This document shows, one piece after another, positions 35,594 through 45,180 of a stretch of 64,000 nt of DNA. The stretch is from positions 3,491,001 through 3,555,000 of the forward strand of contig NZ_CP090349.1 of assembly GCF_021398735.1 (NCBI RefSeq). Direction: 5' to 3'. The DNA comes from Methylobacterium oryzae. Its GTDB lineage: Bacteria > Pseudomonadota > Alphaproteobacteria > Rhizobiales > Beijerinckiaceae. Under the pieces are notes generated by a model. That model saw only the letters and a list, made by a program, of their open reading frames with translations, did not search any database and was not told where the DNA came from. How positions within the stretch are numbered: position 1 is the first letter of the stretch; the number at the start of each line of letters is the position of its first letter. Both the position numbers and the translations under genes were made by a program.

Positions 35594-35620
35594 AAAAAAG
35601 CCCGGCCGCGAGGCCGGGCT
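35594..35620 (-). terminator. rho-independent terminator of the porin gene
   Basis: On the minus strand a 9-bp perfect stem (35612-35620 with 35599-35607, sequence AGCCCGGCC/GGCCGGGCT) with a 4-nt loop is followed by a run of six T (35594-35599). It lies about 70 nt after the porin stop, in the correct orientation. Confidence 0.88.
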
Positions 35621-35691
35621 CAGTGGGGTCCCTTTGCACGGGGACATCAAGACCAGGAAGCTTTGGAGAACAACCGGTCTCGATCGGGTGA

Positions 35692-37341
35692 TTAGAAGTC
35701 GCGCTGGACGCGGAAGCGGAACGTGGAGACGCCGTCCGACGTCGTGGTCCGCGGTACGAAAGTGCCGTTGTTGATGCCGGCGACGTTGGAGTAGGCCGTC
35801 GGGCTCTTATCGCGGTCGATCACGCGGCCGCTCTTAAGGCCGATTTGAGTGTAGAGGCCTTCGACGCCGATATCGAGGTCCTTCACCGGCGACCAGATGA
35901 TGCTGCCGCCGGCCACGAACTGGTAGGTGTCGCGCAGCGCCTCGCTGAGCTGGAAGAACCGGGTGCCCGGCACGCCGACGGCGTTCACGCCGAAGGAGTT
36001 GGCACCGGCCGGGTTGGCGAGCGCGAAGGCCGCGCCCTGAGCCAGACGGGCACCGGTGCGGTAGTCAATCTCACCGTACGACCCAAAGATGGCCGAGCGC
36101 CACTCCGGCGACCAGTAGTGGAGGTACGAGACCGTCGCGGTGAAGCTCGTAGTCTGCTCCATCTGACCCGTAAACGGGTTGATTGTCGCATCAACGAAGT
36201 ACTGCGCGAACTTTTGGCCCTGGATGGTGGCCGGATTCTGCGCATAGCAGCCGCTGAAGGCGCAAAGGCCGGTGTACATCTGGGAGCCGGAGCCGTAAGC
36301 GCCCTGCAGGTAGAGGGCGTCGCCCGGCGCGATGAACGGCGTGTTGATCTTCAGGCCGCCCTGCACCGCCCAGCCGTACGAGTTGCTGGTGTGCGGGATG
36401 CTGATGTTCGAGCCGGTGCCGGTGCCGGCGCCGCTCTGCACGTTGCCGACGTTCAGCTCGTGGACGGCGGCCGAGACCTGAGCCGAACCCCAGGCCTGGT
36501 CGAGGCGCAGGGCGCCGACGATGTCGGGCATGCGCGAGCGCTGGATCGCATCGACGAAGCTGTACCGAGTCGGCACGCCGCCGGTGTAGCCGATGAACAC
36601 CTCGGCCGGCGCGCTTGTCTGAGCGAAGTTCTGGATGACGCCGTTGACCGTAGCTCCAGTGGGGTTGTTGGTCGGTGAAAAGATCGGCGTGCGGCGGAAG
36701 ACCGGATCTTCGGCCGAGATCGTGGCGGACAGGCCGTTGCCGAGCGTGGCCGTGTAGGCGAGCAGGTTGGTCGAGGCGACATCCGAGCCGAGCGTGTTGC
36801 CCATGATTTCGAAGTCGTGGGCGTAGAAGTCGAAGAACGATGAGGCGCGACCGGCGGTCATGCCGGCGAACTGGATGAATGCCTTGTCGACGTTCACGAA
36901 CTGCTGGGCGCGGCCGAACTGGTCGATGCCGAGAGCCGGGAAAGCTTGGCCGATGCGCTGCTGTGTGCCCGACTGGCCGACGCCGGAATAGCCGGTGCGG
37001 GATCCGGCATCGAGGCGGACGAAGGCGCGCAGCGTGCCGTAGGCGGTTTGGGTGCGGGCATCGAGGTTGATGCGCATCCGGCCCTGGTAGCCCGACGTGT
37101 CGCCGCTTGTGCCCTGCCGCGAGTAGCTGGTCATGTAGCCGCCCTCGAACCGGGCGCGGCCGGAGAGACGCAGGCAGGTGTCGGTGCCGGGGATGTAGAA
37201 GAAGCCTGCACCGTAGGCGCCGCAGACGCGGACGTACTCGATCGGGACCGCCTTCTTGACCGGAAGGTCGGCGGCGTGAGCTGCTCCTACTGCCGCGAAT
37301 GCGGCGGCCGAGCTTAGCAAAGAGCTTTTCAGAAATCTCAT
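35692..37341 (-). CDS. Porin_2 family outer-membrane porin
   Basis: A porin of 549 residues with a signal peptide (MRFLKSSLLSSAAAFAAVGAAHA) followed by DLPVKKAVPIEYVRVC, the classic start of alphaproteobacterial Porin_2 proteins. It has the conserved CLRLSGRARFEGGY segment and alternating beta-strands throughout, and ends in the terminal Phe (FRFRVQRDF) needed for barrel assembly. It is somewhat longer than usual, with several Gly/Asn/Thr-rich loops. It should form a trimeric general-diffusion pore. It is followed by a strong terminator and preceded by a long region without genes, so it is monocistronic. The start at 37341 is fixed by the signal peptide. Confidence 0.93.
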   Translation of the reverse strand: MRFLKSSLLSSAAAFAAVGAAHAADLPVKKAVPIEYVRVCGAYGAGFFYIPGTDTCLRLSGRARFEGGYMTSYSRQGTSGDTSGYQGRMRINLDARTQTAYGTLRAFVRLDAGSRTGYSGVGQSGTQQRIGQAFPALGIDQFGRAQQFVNVDKAFIQFAGMTAGRASSFFDFYAHDFEIMGNTLGSDVASTNLLAYTATLGNGLSATISAEDPVFRRTPIFSPTNNPTGATVNGVIQNFAQTSAPAEVFIGYTGGVPTRYSFVDAIQRSRMPDIVGALRLDQAWGSAQVSAAVHELNVGNVQSGAGTGTGSNISIPHTSNSYGWAVQGGLKINTPFIAPGDALYLQGAYGSGSQMYTGLCAFSGCYAQNPATIQGQKFAQYFVDATINPFTGQMEQTTSFTATVSYLHYWSPEWRSAIFGSYGEIDYRTGARLAQGAAFALANPAGANSFGVNAVGVPGTRFFQLSEALRDTYQFVAGGSIIWSPVKDLDIGVEGLYTQIGLKSGRVIDRDKSPTAYSNVAGINNGTFVPRTTTSDGVSTFRFRVQRDF

Positions 37342-38403
37342 CGATATCCCCAAAACTTCGAGACCCATCTCGCGGCGACGTCCGGTTCCCGGATCACGCC
37401 TGTTCATCTTTGTTGATTGGGCCTGCGTCTTGGCGGCCGGCTCCGGCAAGCGCTCACCATGAGGAGGCTCGCTTCTGTGCGATCATGCCGGAAAGGTTTC
37501 GGACAGCAATCGCATTTAATCCCGCAACATGTCACTTTCCGCGCCAGCGCCATTTTCGCAACACTAGGTTTGCCGGCTCCACCGCAGGTATGCCCGCTAG
37601 CGTGGTCGGCCGCGCGCCGTCGAAGATATGAAAAATCAACTACTTATGAGATACTTGGTGCTTCTGTAACGAGACGTGCCGACCCCTACCCAATCCATAT
37701 TTCGATAAGGCAACGTGAATAAGAATGTTTCTGAGCAGAAACACAGTTGGCCTGAATGGGGGCGATTGGTGAGGCTTGTCGTACCTCCCCATATCGATCG
37801 AGCTCGGCCATAGCCGCCTCTCATTGGCACACATCAGCTATAGTGAGTCGCAGAAGGCTTGGCGAGGCGCGGATCGATGGCACCTCGACCCGCCCGGAAC
37901 GGCGGGTTCCACCGGCCTATCGAGCATGTCGAAGCAAACAGTTCCTGCTCGGTGAACCGTGTGTGTTCGTGCCCGTTGAAGGAATTCGATAGCGCGGCGC
38001 AGGCCGTCCGCTTCAACGCTATTTCGGTCGAAAGCGGAACGTCGCGAAACCACCCATTTTGGACGTTCAGATGGGCGCGTCGTGGTGGCAGATGCTGGCC
38101 GAAAGCGGAACAATCGCTTCGGAAAAGGCCGACCAGAGATGCGGACGGCCTTCAATCGATCCGGATCGGAAAGGAACGGAGCGAAACGCGTCACTCATAA
38201 GCAGATGTCCCGGCCTTGACCGAGAGCCTCCGGTTCCATCCCGGCGGCTCGAGCGGCCAACCGGCATAGGCAAGCGTTAACCCTTAAGACAGATGTGGCG
38301 GACCATGCCTCAGGTCACTGTCGCGGTGTCTTGCCAGGCTGCGCCAAGGACCCTTCGCGCGCTTGCATAAGCCACCTGCAATCTCCAGCGTGGGCGCAAT
38401 AGA
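37342..38403. other. long gene-free region upstream of the porin
   Basis: About 1.06 kb without a convincing gene. It contains the porin promoter and at least two copies of a CGAAAGCGGA(A) element (about 38030 and 38100). The part at 37,500-37,900 is relatively AT-rich. Short frames here overlap one another on both strands and show no recognisable domains. Confidence 0.45.
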
Positions 38404-39597
38404 ATGGCCGAGATGTCCGTCGATGAAGCTCTCGATCGAGCCAACGCCGATATCCAAGCGGGACGGCACCAAGAAGCCAGAAATCTTCTGGAGGCGATAC
38501 TCAAGGTAGAAGACAAAAACCCTCGAGCCTTGATCGGACTTTCGGTCGTCAGCTTCCAACAAGGCGACCTGCCGAACGCGGTCAACTACATCTCGGCAAT
38601 AGTCCTAGAGAATCCATTCGACAGCGACCTCCTCGGCACGTGCTCGGCCCTACTGCGGAGCTTTTCCGTCGAGGAATTCGCCGATCGTGTCGAAGCGATA
38701 AGTGATGACGCCAAGAAGGATGCGCGGACAATAACGGCGTGCCTCGACGGTTTTCTCAACATGGCGGATTTCGGATCTTCGGGCGAGGCGATCGTGCGCG
38801 TCCCATCCGAGATCGCTAGCGCGATCCACTTCATATCGCTCGACGCTCTGTCTGTAGGCTCCAACAGATCGAAGTTCGGTCGGTACTCGCCTATCAACTG
38901 TGTCATCGCTCCTACCGCGGGAGACTATGAATTCCGCGAGAAGCACTTCATCTACGCGTCCTCACTGCTGGAGGACAAGCAGGAGATCCTCGAGGCGTTC
39001 GGCCTCCGGGATCTGGCACGGGTCAAAGCGGTTCACAAGGTCAAAGCCAAGCGCATGTCGGATGCCCTCGATGAAATCGGGGTCTCAGGTCTCGACTATT
39101 TCAAGAGCGATCTGGAGGGCATAGACGGCTTGGTCCTGCGCGACGCCCGGCAGCACATCGCCGGGGCCGCCGTCGTACAGGCCGAGCTCCGTTTCATGCC
39201 GGCCTACGAGGGGGAGCCGCACTTCGACGAGACCGTCGCCTACATGCGCGGACAAGATTTCGAGGTGCTGCATCTGACCAATGAGAATTGGCGGTACGCG
39301 ACCCGGCACAGGGATCACATGGCCAGAGGTCGGACGGTGTTTGCGGATACCGTGTTCGTGAAGAATATCGACACGTATCTATCGCTTCAAGGACGCTCGA
39401 CCGAGGCCGTGGTTCGATATTGCCTCGCCTGCGGCGTGTCCGGCAACGCAAACTATGCCGAATTCATACTCGAGAAGCACAAGGAACTCGTCCCTTGTGA
39501 TCTCGTCGCCGCTCTCGTCAACTACCTGATACCGAAGGCCCGCTTCGGTCAGCCTCAGTTCGCCAAGACCCGGCTCGGTCATGTCGCCATGTCGTGA
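38404..39597 (+). CDS. TPR-containing protein with FkbM-methyltransferase-like region
   Basis: The protein has 397 residues. Residues 5-75 look like tetratricopeptide repeats (EALDRANADIQAGRHQEARNLLEAILK). The middle (about 145-290) resembles the FkbM methyltransferase family, including DYFKSDLEGIDGLVL, which parallels the family's KxDxEGxE segment. I cannot see a clear glycine-rich SAM motif, so the fold may be a degenerate or divergent methyltransferase. TPR plus FkbM pairs are typical of flagellin or surface-glycan modification enzymes. No related genes are nearby. The ATG at 38404 has a weak ribosome-binding site, and the next Met is 4 codons downstream. Confidence 0.6.
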   Translation: MAEMSVDEALDRANADIQAGRHQEARNLLEAILKVEDKNPRALIGLSVVSFQQGDLPNAVNYISAIVLENPFDSDLLGTCSALLRSFSVEEFADRVEAISDDAKKDARTITACLDGFLNMADFGSSGEAIVRVPSEIASAIHFISLDALSVGSNRSKFGRYSPINCVIAPTAGDYEFREKHFIYASSLLEDKQEILEAFGLRDLARVKAVHKVKAKRMSDALDEIGVSGLDYFKSDLEGIDGLVLRDARQHIAGAAVVQAELRFMPAYEGEPHFDETVAYMRGQDFEVLHLTNENWRYATRHRDHMARGRTVFADTVFVKNIDTYLSLQGRSTEAVVRYCLACGVSGNANYAEFILEKHKELVPCDLVAALVNYLIPKARFGQPQFAKTRLGHVAMS

Positions 39598-39612
39598 CCG
39601 GAGTTTCCAGCC

Positions 39613-39894
39613 TCACGCCCTGGAAGGCTGCGGCGGCGGGCCATCCAGGGCGATCAGATCGACGTTCCGCGCCTTGAGGACGCTGAACAGGCCTTCCAGT
39701 TCTCTATCGCAGGGATCGTCCACGATCGCGGCTTCCGGCGTGTCCTCCTCCAGCCACGCCTCCGCATCCCTGTTGGAGGAGAACCCGAGCGGGTCGTAGC
39801 CGAGTCTCTCGAGCATTCGGCACGCCCGTCGCCGCCGTGCGGCGCTACGGGAGAGGGCCAGGGCCGGAGGCCGGAGCGGACGAGCGGCCATCAC
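39613..39894 (-). CDS. small protein overlapping the Ku gene, receiver-like
   Basis: This 93-residue product begins with an Arg-rich segment and then reads CRMLERLGYDP...WLEEDTPEAAIVDD, with an acidic cluster resembling the start of a response-regulator receiver fold (phospho-Asp candidate in VDDPCD), but it is too short for a full domain. Its ATG overlaps the Ku stop by 4 nt, so it is translated with Ku. This conserved-looking coupling suggests a role in the same repair process; function unknown. Confidence 0.55.
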   Translation of the reverse strand: MMAARPLRPPALALSRSAARRRRACRMLERLGYDPLGFSSNRDAEAWLEEDTPEAAIVDDPCDRELEGLFSVLKARNVDLIALDGPPPQPSRA

Positions 39895-40799
39895 GCGGCC
39901 TTCCGCGACTTCGAGGACGTCGCCTTGCCCGCGCCGCGGTTCGAATTTAGCCGCGACCGCTTCGAACCCGCCTTCTTCCGGGCAGCGGCCGGCTGAGCGG
40001 AGGATCCACGCTTCTCGGAGTCGATGCTGCGCCTGAGGGCCTCCATCAGGTTCACGACGTTGCTGGAGCTCGGTGCCGCCACCTTCGATCGACCCTTGCC
40101 CTTCTCGGGCTTCTTCGCCTTGCCCTTGACCAGCGCGATCAGCGCTTCCTCGTAGCGGTCCTCGAACTTCGACGGATCGAACTTCCTCGTCGACCGGGCG
40201 ATCAGCTCCTCAGCCAGGGACCGCATCTCGTCGGTCGGATTGCCGTCCGGCATGTCCTCGAAGTAGGCGGTGGGCGACCGGATCTCGTCCTGGTACCGCA
40301 GCAGGGTCGCCAGCAGGCCTTTGCCGTAGGGCTCGATCAGGACGATGCGCTCCCGCTTGTAGATGACGATCCGGCCCAGGCCCGCCATCCCCTTCTTCCT
40401 CATCGCATCCCGGATGACGGCGAACGCCTCGCGCGAGACCTTGTCCTCGGCCGCGAGGTAGTAGGGCTTGTAGAGGTAGCGCTCGTCGACCTCCTCGCGC
40501 TTGCAGAACGCCTCGATGTTGATCGTATGCGTGCTTTCCAGCGCGATCTCGCTGAGCTCCTCGTCCTCGACGGGGACGAGCTCGTCCTTGGCGACCTCGC
40601 AGCCCTTCACCTGGTCGTCGCGGTCGACGCTCTCGCCGGTCACCGAGTCGACCAGCAGCTGCTTCACGCGGTTGCCGGTCTCGCGGTTGATCGTGTGGCA
40701 CTTCAGGTCTCTCGACGAGCTGATCGCCGGATACAGCCCGACGGAGCATGAGACGAGCGAAAGTCTCAGTTGCCCCTTCCAATTGGCGCGCGATGCCAC
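39891..40799 (-). CDS. ku: Ku protein for bacterial non-homologous end joining
   Basis: A Ku protein of 302 residues beginning ASRANWKGQLRLSLVSC after the GTG start, the usual N-terminus of bacterial Ku. The bridge/ring region includes ATLLRYQDEIRS and an alpha-helical stretch with FEDRYEEALIALV. The C-terminal tail is Lys/Arg/Ser-rich (KKAGSKRSRL), the extension that binds DNA and recruits LigD. The start is set at GTG 40799 because GGAGG lies 5 nt upstream. A homodimer threads DNA ends for ligation. The divergent ligD gene lies 204 nt away, so the intergenic region drives both. Confidence 0.93.
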   Translation of the reverse strand: MASRANWKGQLRLSLVSCSVGLYPAISSSRDLKCHTINRETGNRVKQLLVDSVTGESVDRDDQVKGCEVAKDELVPVEDEELSEIALESTHTINIEAFCKREEVDERYLYKPYYLAAEDKVSREAFAVIRDAMRKKGMAGLGRIVIYKRERIVLIEPYGKGLLATLLRYQDEIRSPTAYFEDMPDGNPTDEMRSLAEELIARSTRKFDPSKFEDRYEEALIALVKGKAKKPEKGKGRSKVAAPSSSNVVNLMEALRRSIDSEKRGSSAQPAAARKKAGSKRSRLNSNRGAGKATSSKSRKAA

Positions 40800-41003
40800 C
40801 GCAGCCTCCAGAATTCGCACAAGTATTCGTTGCCGGCGATGAGTCGATGCGGTGCCGATCACGAATTCGGCGACTCAACGAGAGTCGCTCTCGACTCGTT
40901 CCTGCACAGTTCGCCCTGTGGATAACTTGCGAGATCTTGCCTGCCTCCGCGGTCGGAGCGGCATCCCGGAACCGGCGATCGGCCGCGCGGTTTGCCGAAA
41001 GCC

Positions 41004-43514
41004 ATGTCCGAGCTCCTCAAGCCGTACCGCGAGAAGCGGGATTTCGAGGCCTCGTCCGAGCCGCGGGGACGCCGCGGGCGGAAGACCGCCAAGGCGCGCT
41101 TCGTCGTCCAGAAGCACGACGCCCGACGCCTGCACTACGACCTGCGGCTTGAGATGGACGGAGTACTCAAGAGCTGGGCCGTCACCCGCGGGCCGAGCCT
41201 GTCGCCGTCCGAGAAGCGGCTCTCCGTCCGGACCGAGGACCATCCCCTCGACTACCTGCGCTGGGAAGGGGCGATCCCCAAGGGCCAGTACGGCGGCGGG
41301 ACCATGATCGTCTGGGACATCGGGTCCTGGGAGCCGGTCGGCGATGCGGCCGCCGGTCTCGAGAAAGGCCACCTCGAGTTCGTCCTGCACGGAGAGCGGC
41401 TCGGCGGCCGTTGGCATCTCGTGCGCATGAAGGGTCGCGGCGGCGAGAAGAAGCAGCCATGGCTGCTGATGAAGGCCGAGGACGAGCATGCGCGCCGCGA
41501 GGGCGACATCCTCGGCGAGCACAACGCGTCGGTCCTGTCGGGCCGGACCAATCGCGACCTCGCCGCCGGCGGCGAGGTAAGACCCGACCATGCGGCACGC
41601 GCGAAGGTCGCCTCGGTGCGCGTGACGAAGCCCGCCTCGGCTAAGTCCCCGCGCGCCCGCAAGGCCGTGCTGCCGCCCTTCGTCGAGCCTGCCTTGGCGA
41701 CCCTCGTCGACGCGGCGCCGACCGGAGAGGGCTGGCTGTACGAGATCAAGCACGACGGCTACCGCATGCAGGCGCGCATCGACGGCGGCACCGTGAAGCT
41801 GTCGACGCGCTCCGGCCTCGACTGGACGTCGAAGTTCGAGCCGATCGCGAAGGCCCTGCAGAAGCTGAAGCTGCCCTCCGCTCTGATCGACGGCGAGATC
41901 GTCGTCGAGAACGCGAGCGGCATCTCAAGCTTCTCCGCGCTCCAGCAGGCCCTGGCCGACGGCGACACGGGAGCGACGAACTTCTACGCCTTCGACCTGC
42001 TCTACCTCGACGGCAAGGACATCCGCGCCCTCCCCCTGACCGATCGCAAGGCTCTGCTGCTGCAGAGCCTGGACGATGCGGGGTCCGCCGGCCGGATCCG
42101 GTTCAGCGAGCATCTTGTCGACGACGGCGCGGCCATGGCCCGCCATGCCTGCCGCCTCGGGCTCGAAGGCATCGTCGCCAAGCGGGCCGACGCGGCCTAC
42201 CGCTCCGGACGAAGCGATCTCTGGCGCAAGGTGAAATGCACCGGCTCCCAGGATTTCGTCGTCGCGGGCTTCATGCCCTCAGGCACGGCCCCTAAATCCG
42301 TCGGCTCGTTGATCCTGGGAACACACCAGGATGGCACCCTCGTCCACGTGGGACGGGTGGGTACGGGGTTAGGCGACGCGGTCGCGCGCGAGCTCTGGGT
42401 GAAGCTGGAGTCCCTGCGGATCCCAGCGCCGCCGTTCGACGCCGAACTGCCGCCCCTGGCGCGCCGCAATGCACGATGGGTGGAGCCTCGTCTCGTCTGC
42501 GAGGTGACGTTCCGCGGATGGACCGCCGACGGTCAACTGCGGCATGCGTCTTTCAAGACCATCCGGACCGGCGTGGCGCCCGACGAGGTCGTCCGGAAGG
42601 CGGCGCCGGCGCGCTCACGGGCGCCGAAGCGGAGAACCGCGGAGTCGACCGTGACGCTCACGCATCCAGATCGCGTGCTCTGGCCGGACGTCGGCCTGAC
42701 GAAGGAGGGCTTGGCCGGGTACTATGCCCAGATCGCCGACCGCATCCTGCCGCACGTGATCGACCGGCCTCTGTCGCTCGTCCGGTGCCCGGCTGGCCTC
42801 GGCTCGTGCTTCTACCAGAAGCACGGCTGGTCCGGGATCGACGAACGCCTTCTCCGCGTCCTCGAAGGCGGGACCGGGAAGGCGGTCGTGATCGGCGACC
42901 CGGATGGCCTGCGCGCCCTGGTCCAGGCGAGCGTCCTGGAGATCCATCCCTGGGGCGCGACGGCCGCGGACCCGGATCGGCCGGACCGCTTGGTCTTCGA
43001 TCTGGATCCCGGGGACGGCGTGGGCTGGACCGACCTCGTCGCCGGCGCGCTCGAGGTCCGCGAGCGTCTGCGGATCTCGGGGTTCGGCGCCTTCGTCAAG
43101 ACGACCGGAGGTAAGGGACTGCACGTCGTCGTCCCGGTCGAACCGAAGGCTGGGTGGGATGAGGCGAAGGCGTTCTCGAAGGGGCTCGCCTCCGAGATGG
43201 CCAAGAACGCGCCCGACCGCTACGTCGCGACCGTGTCCAAGAAGTCCAGGGACGGCCGCATCTATATCGACTATCTGCGCAACCAGCGTGGTGCGACCGC
43301 GGTCGCGACCTTCTCGACCCGCGCCCGCGCGAGAGCGCCGGTCTCGGTGCCGGTCGGCTGGGACGAACTCCCGTTCCTCGGTTCCGGATCGCGCTTCGAC
43401 GTCGCCACCCTGCCCGGTCGCTTGGCGGCGCTCGGCAAAGATCCCTGGGCCGGCTTCGAGCGTGCCGCGCGGCCTCTGGAGGCAGCCGGCAAGCGCGGGC
43501 GTCGACGAATCTGA
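41004..43514 (+). CDS. ligD: LigD, three-domain NHEJ ATP-dependent DNA ligase
   Basis: A protein of 836 residues with domain order phosphoesterase, ligase, polymerase. Residues ~30-160 form the 3'-phosphoesterase (QKHDARRLHYDLRLE). The ligase domain carries the nucleotidyl-lysine in EIKHDGYR (K249) and VDGEIV-like motifs nearby. The archaeo-eukaryotic-primase polymerase occupies about 535-815, with catalytic DLD at 666-668. This order is that of the Pseudomonas-type enzyme. It seals double-strand breaks together with Ku. The start at 41004 (MSELL) was chosen over a TTG 12 nt upstream. The divergent Ku gene supports a two-gene NHEJ module. Confidence 0.93.
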   Translation: MSELLKPYREKRDFEASSEPRGRRGRKTAKARFVVQKHDARRLHYDLRLEMDGVLKSWAVTRGPSLSPSEKRLSVRTEDHPLDYLRWEGAIPKGQYGGGTMIVWDIGSWEPVGDAAAGLEKGHLEFVLHGERLGGRWHLVRMKGRGGEKKQPWLLMKAEDEHARREGDILGEHNASVLSGRTNRDLAAGGEVRPDHAARAKVASVRVTKPASAKSPRARKAVLPPFVEPALATLVDAAPTGEGWLYEIKHDGYRMQARIDGGTVKLSTRSGLDWTSKFEPIAKALQKLKLPSALIDGEIVVENASGISSFSALQQALADGDTGATNFYAFDLLYLDGKDIRALPLTDRKALLLQSLDDAGSAGRIRFSEHLVDDGAAMARHACRLGLEGIVAKRADAAYRSGRSDLWRKVKCTGSQDFVVAGFMPSGTAPKSVGSLILGTHQDGTLVHVGRVGTGLGDAVARELWVKLESLRIPAPPFDAELPPLARRNARWVEPRLVCEVTFRGWTADGQLRHASFKTIRTGVAPDEVVRKAAPARSRAPKRRTAESTVTLTHPDRVLWPDVGLTKEGLAGYYAQIADRILPHVIDRPLSLVRCPAGLGSCFYQKHGWSGIDERLLRVLEGGTGKAVVIGDPDGLRALVQASVLEIHPWGATAADPDRPDRLVFDLDPGDGVGWTDLVAGALEVRERLRISGFGAFVKTTGGKGLHVVVPVEPKAGWDEAKAFSKGLASEMAKNAPDRYVATVSKKSRDGRIYIDYLRNQRGATAVATFSTRARARAPVSVPVGWDELPFLGSGSRFDVATLPGRLAALGKDPWAGFERAARPLEAAGKRGRRRI

Positions 43515-43554
43515 CTGGCCTGTCTGTATGGACTTGCCGTCGGCTCGTGCAAGG

Positions 43555-44049
43555 TCAGCGTGGGCCGGGCAGGCGAAGAGCGAGATAGCGGACGGTCTTG
43601 GCCCCGCCGTGAATGGTGGCTGCGCCGACCTCCTCGAAACCGAGCCGGGCGTGGAAGGCGTCCGAGCTCGGGTTGGGCGGCATCGAGTTGACTTCGCACA
43701 CGATCAGGTCGTGACCGGCCTCGCGGGCCTTCCGGAAGAGATCCTCGTAGAGCCGCCGCGCATGGCCGAGGCCGCGGGCAATGCCGGCGACCACGACCCG
43801 GTCGACGTACACGAAGCGCGGGTAGCGACTGCGGAACCATAGATAGTTCGGGCTCGCATAGGTCGGATGCCGCTCATCGAGGGCGATAAGGAAAGCGTCA
43901 TTGCGGCCAATCCGGCGTACGTGGAAGCTCCCCGCCACGAGCTCGGAGAGACCTTCCTCGTCGAGCAGGGAGAGCTCGGCCGCGTGCGCGTTGTTGAGGG
44001 CCAGTATCGGACTGGTGTCGGTCGATGAGATCTGCAGCAGCGATGTCAT
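43555..44049 (-). CDS. GNAT family N-acetyltransferase
   Basis: The enzyme has 164 residues with a GNAT fold. The acetyl-CoA-binding motif A is visible as VDRVVVAGIARGLGHARRLYEDL, followed by motif B around FHARLGFEEVG. Such enzymes transfer an acetyl group to an amine or protein N-terminus; the substrate cannot be told. It faces ligD, 40 nt from its stop, convergently. The start at 44049 (MTSLLQI) was chosen because the longer frame adds Arg/Cys-rich sequence. Confidence 0.82.
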   Translation of the reverse strand: MTSLLQISSTDTSPILALNNAHAAELSLLDEEGLSELVAGSFHVRRIGRNDAFLIALDERHPTYASPNYLWFRSRYPRFVYVDRVVVAGIARGLGHARRLYEDLFRKAREAGHDLIVCEVNSMPPNPSSDAFHARLGFEEVGAATIHGGAKTVRYLALRLPGPR

Positions 44050-44540
44050 GCACTCTCGCGTGTCGTCGGCCGAGCGTTGTACGCCATCCCGACTGCAAAC
44101 TGGATCGAGGCAGCCGTTGTGGTCCCAGCGCGGATCGCAAGCTAGGTGGCCGGGACTCGGGAGTTGCACCTCTCGCCCTGGCATGCATTATACCAGTGAC
44201 CTGACGCATGGGTCGTCCTCAACGCACCTCGCGCCCTCGTCAGAAACGTCGGGGGCGTTTTTTCTTGGGAGCGGTACGGCCGGCAGCTTCGGATGGAAGC
44301 TCGACGAGGTCTGCGGCGGTCCTTCGGCCAGGAACGCGCGATGGACGCTCTCGGTCGCCGGCGACACGATGATCGCGTCGATCGCACGCGGCTTCAAGGC
44401 CGGCGAGCCGTTCACCCTGAAGCGCTGCGCCACGAGGTAGCCGGGAAGCCGAGCCTGAGGCCCGGCCGGCTATCGCTTCCCGCCGTTCGGGTCCATCCAT
44501 GGGCGGGCACGCCCCTCCCCCTGGGTGCGAAGGAGCTGCG
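44050..44540. other. mostly gene-free stretch, with possible gene remnant
   Basis: A + strand frame ending near 44440 reads SGTAGSFGWKLDEVCGGPSARN and WTLSVAGDTMIASIARGFKAG, which has coding-like composition but no clear start, so it may be a decayed gene. A G-rich stretch followed by TTTTTTC near 44250 could be a weak terminator. Nothing else is supported here. Confidence 0.35.
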
Positions 44541-44663
44541 ATGAGCCCGCACGACTACACGTGGCTCCTGTTTGCGACGCCCACGGCCGTCGCCCTGCTC
44601 GGCGCCTTCGTCTATGTCGCGACTGGTCTTCAGGACCGGATCGACGGCCGCTGCGACCGGTAG
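44541..44663 (+). CDS. 40-residue single-pass membrane peptide
   Basis: The frame reads MSPHDYTWLLFATPTAVALL, followed by GAFVYVATGLQDRIDGRCDR and a stop. It has one hydrophobic helix (about residues 7-29) and a charged C-terminus. An AAGGAG ribosome-binding site lies 7 nt upstream. It is too short for a confident family assignment, but the strong start signal and the hydrophobic pattern support translation. Confidence 0.5.
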   Translation: MSPHDYTWLLFATPTAVALLGAFVYVATGLQDRIDGRCDR

Positions 44664-44836
44664 ACCGGGCCGCTGGCCCTGCCCACGAATGGTGCGCCTG
44701 TGCCGGGCGCATGGGGCGGCATCCCCGGGCGGAACCTGAGGTTCCGGATCCTGTTGTGGGATCGGCGAGCGCAGATGCCACTTGGCCCATCGGACGCCCG
44801 CCCTTCGGAAGGATCCAGATCGGGCACCTCGGCACC

Positions 44837-45100
44837 ATGAAAGCAATCGTCTGTCTGTCCGCCGTCGTCGTCGCATCGACGCCCTTCGTCGGCACGCCCG
44901 CCAGGGCCGACGATGCCGAGGCGGCGCGCCTGTGCCGAGGAGACGCATTCAAGCTCTGCCTGAGCGAGATCCCGGACCGTGACCGGATCACGGCCTGCAT
45001 GGTCCGGAACAGGGCGCGCCTGAGTCCGGGCTGCCAGACGGTGTTCAACAAGCCGTCCCGGCCAGCCACCGTCGAGGCCGCCAGCCACACGATCCGCTGA
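44837..45100 (+). CDS. small secreted four-cysteine protein
   Basis: The product has 87 residues with a signal peptide (MKAIVCLSAVVVASTPFVGTPARA). The mature 60 residues carry four cysteines spaced LCRGDAFKLC...ACMVRN...GCQTVF, a pattern like the Cys-rich repeats of secreted alphaproteobacterial proteins. Two disulfides in the periplasm are likely. The start is defined by the signal peptide. Function unknown. Confidence 0.7.
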   Translation: MKAIVCLSAVVVASTPFVGTPARADDAEAARLCRGDAFKLCLSEIPDRDRITACMVRNRARLSPGCQTVFNKPSRPATVEAASHTIR

Positions 45101-45180
45101 GCAGATGACGGTGGAGGGTATCCTCCGAAGGTCAGCACCTGCGGCCGTAGGATCGTGACGCCCGCCTCCCCGCCCATCCC

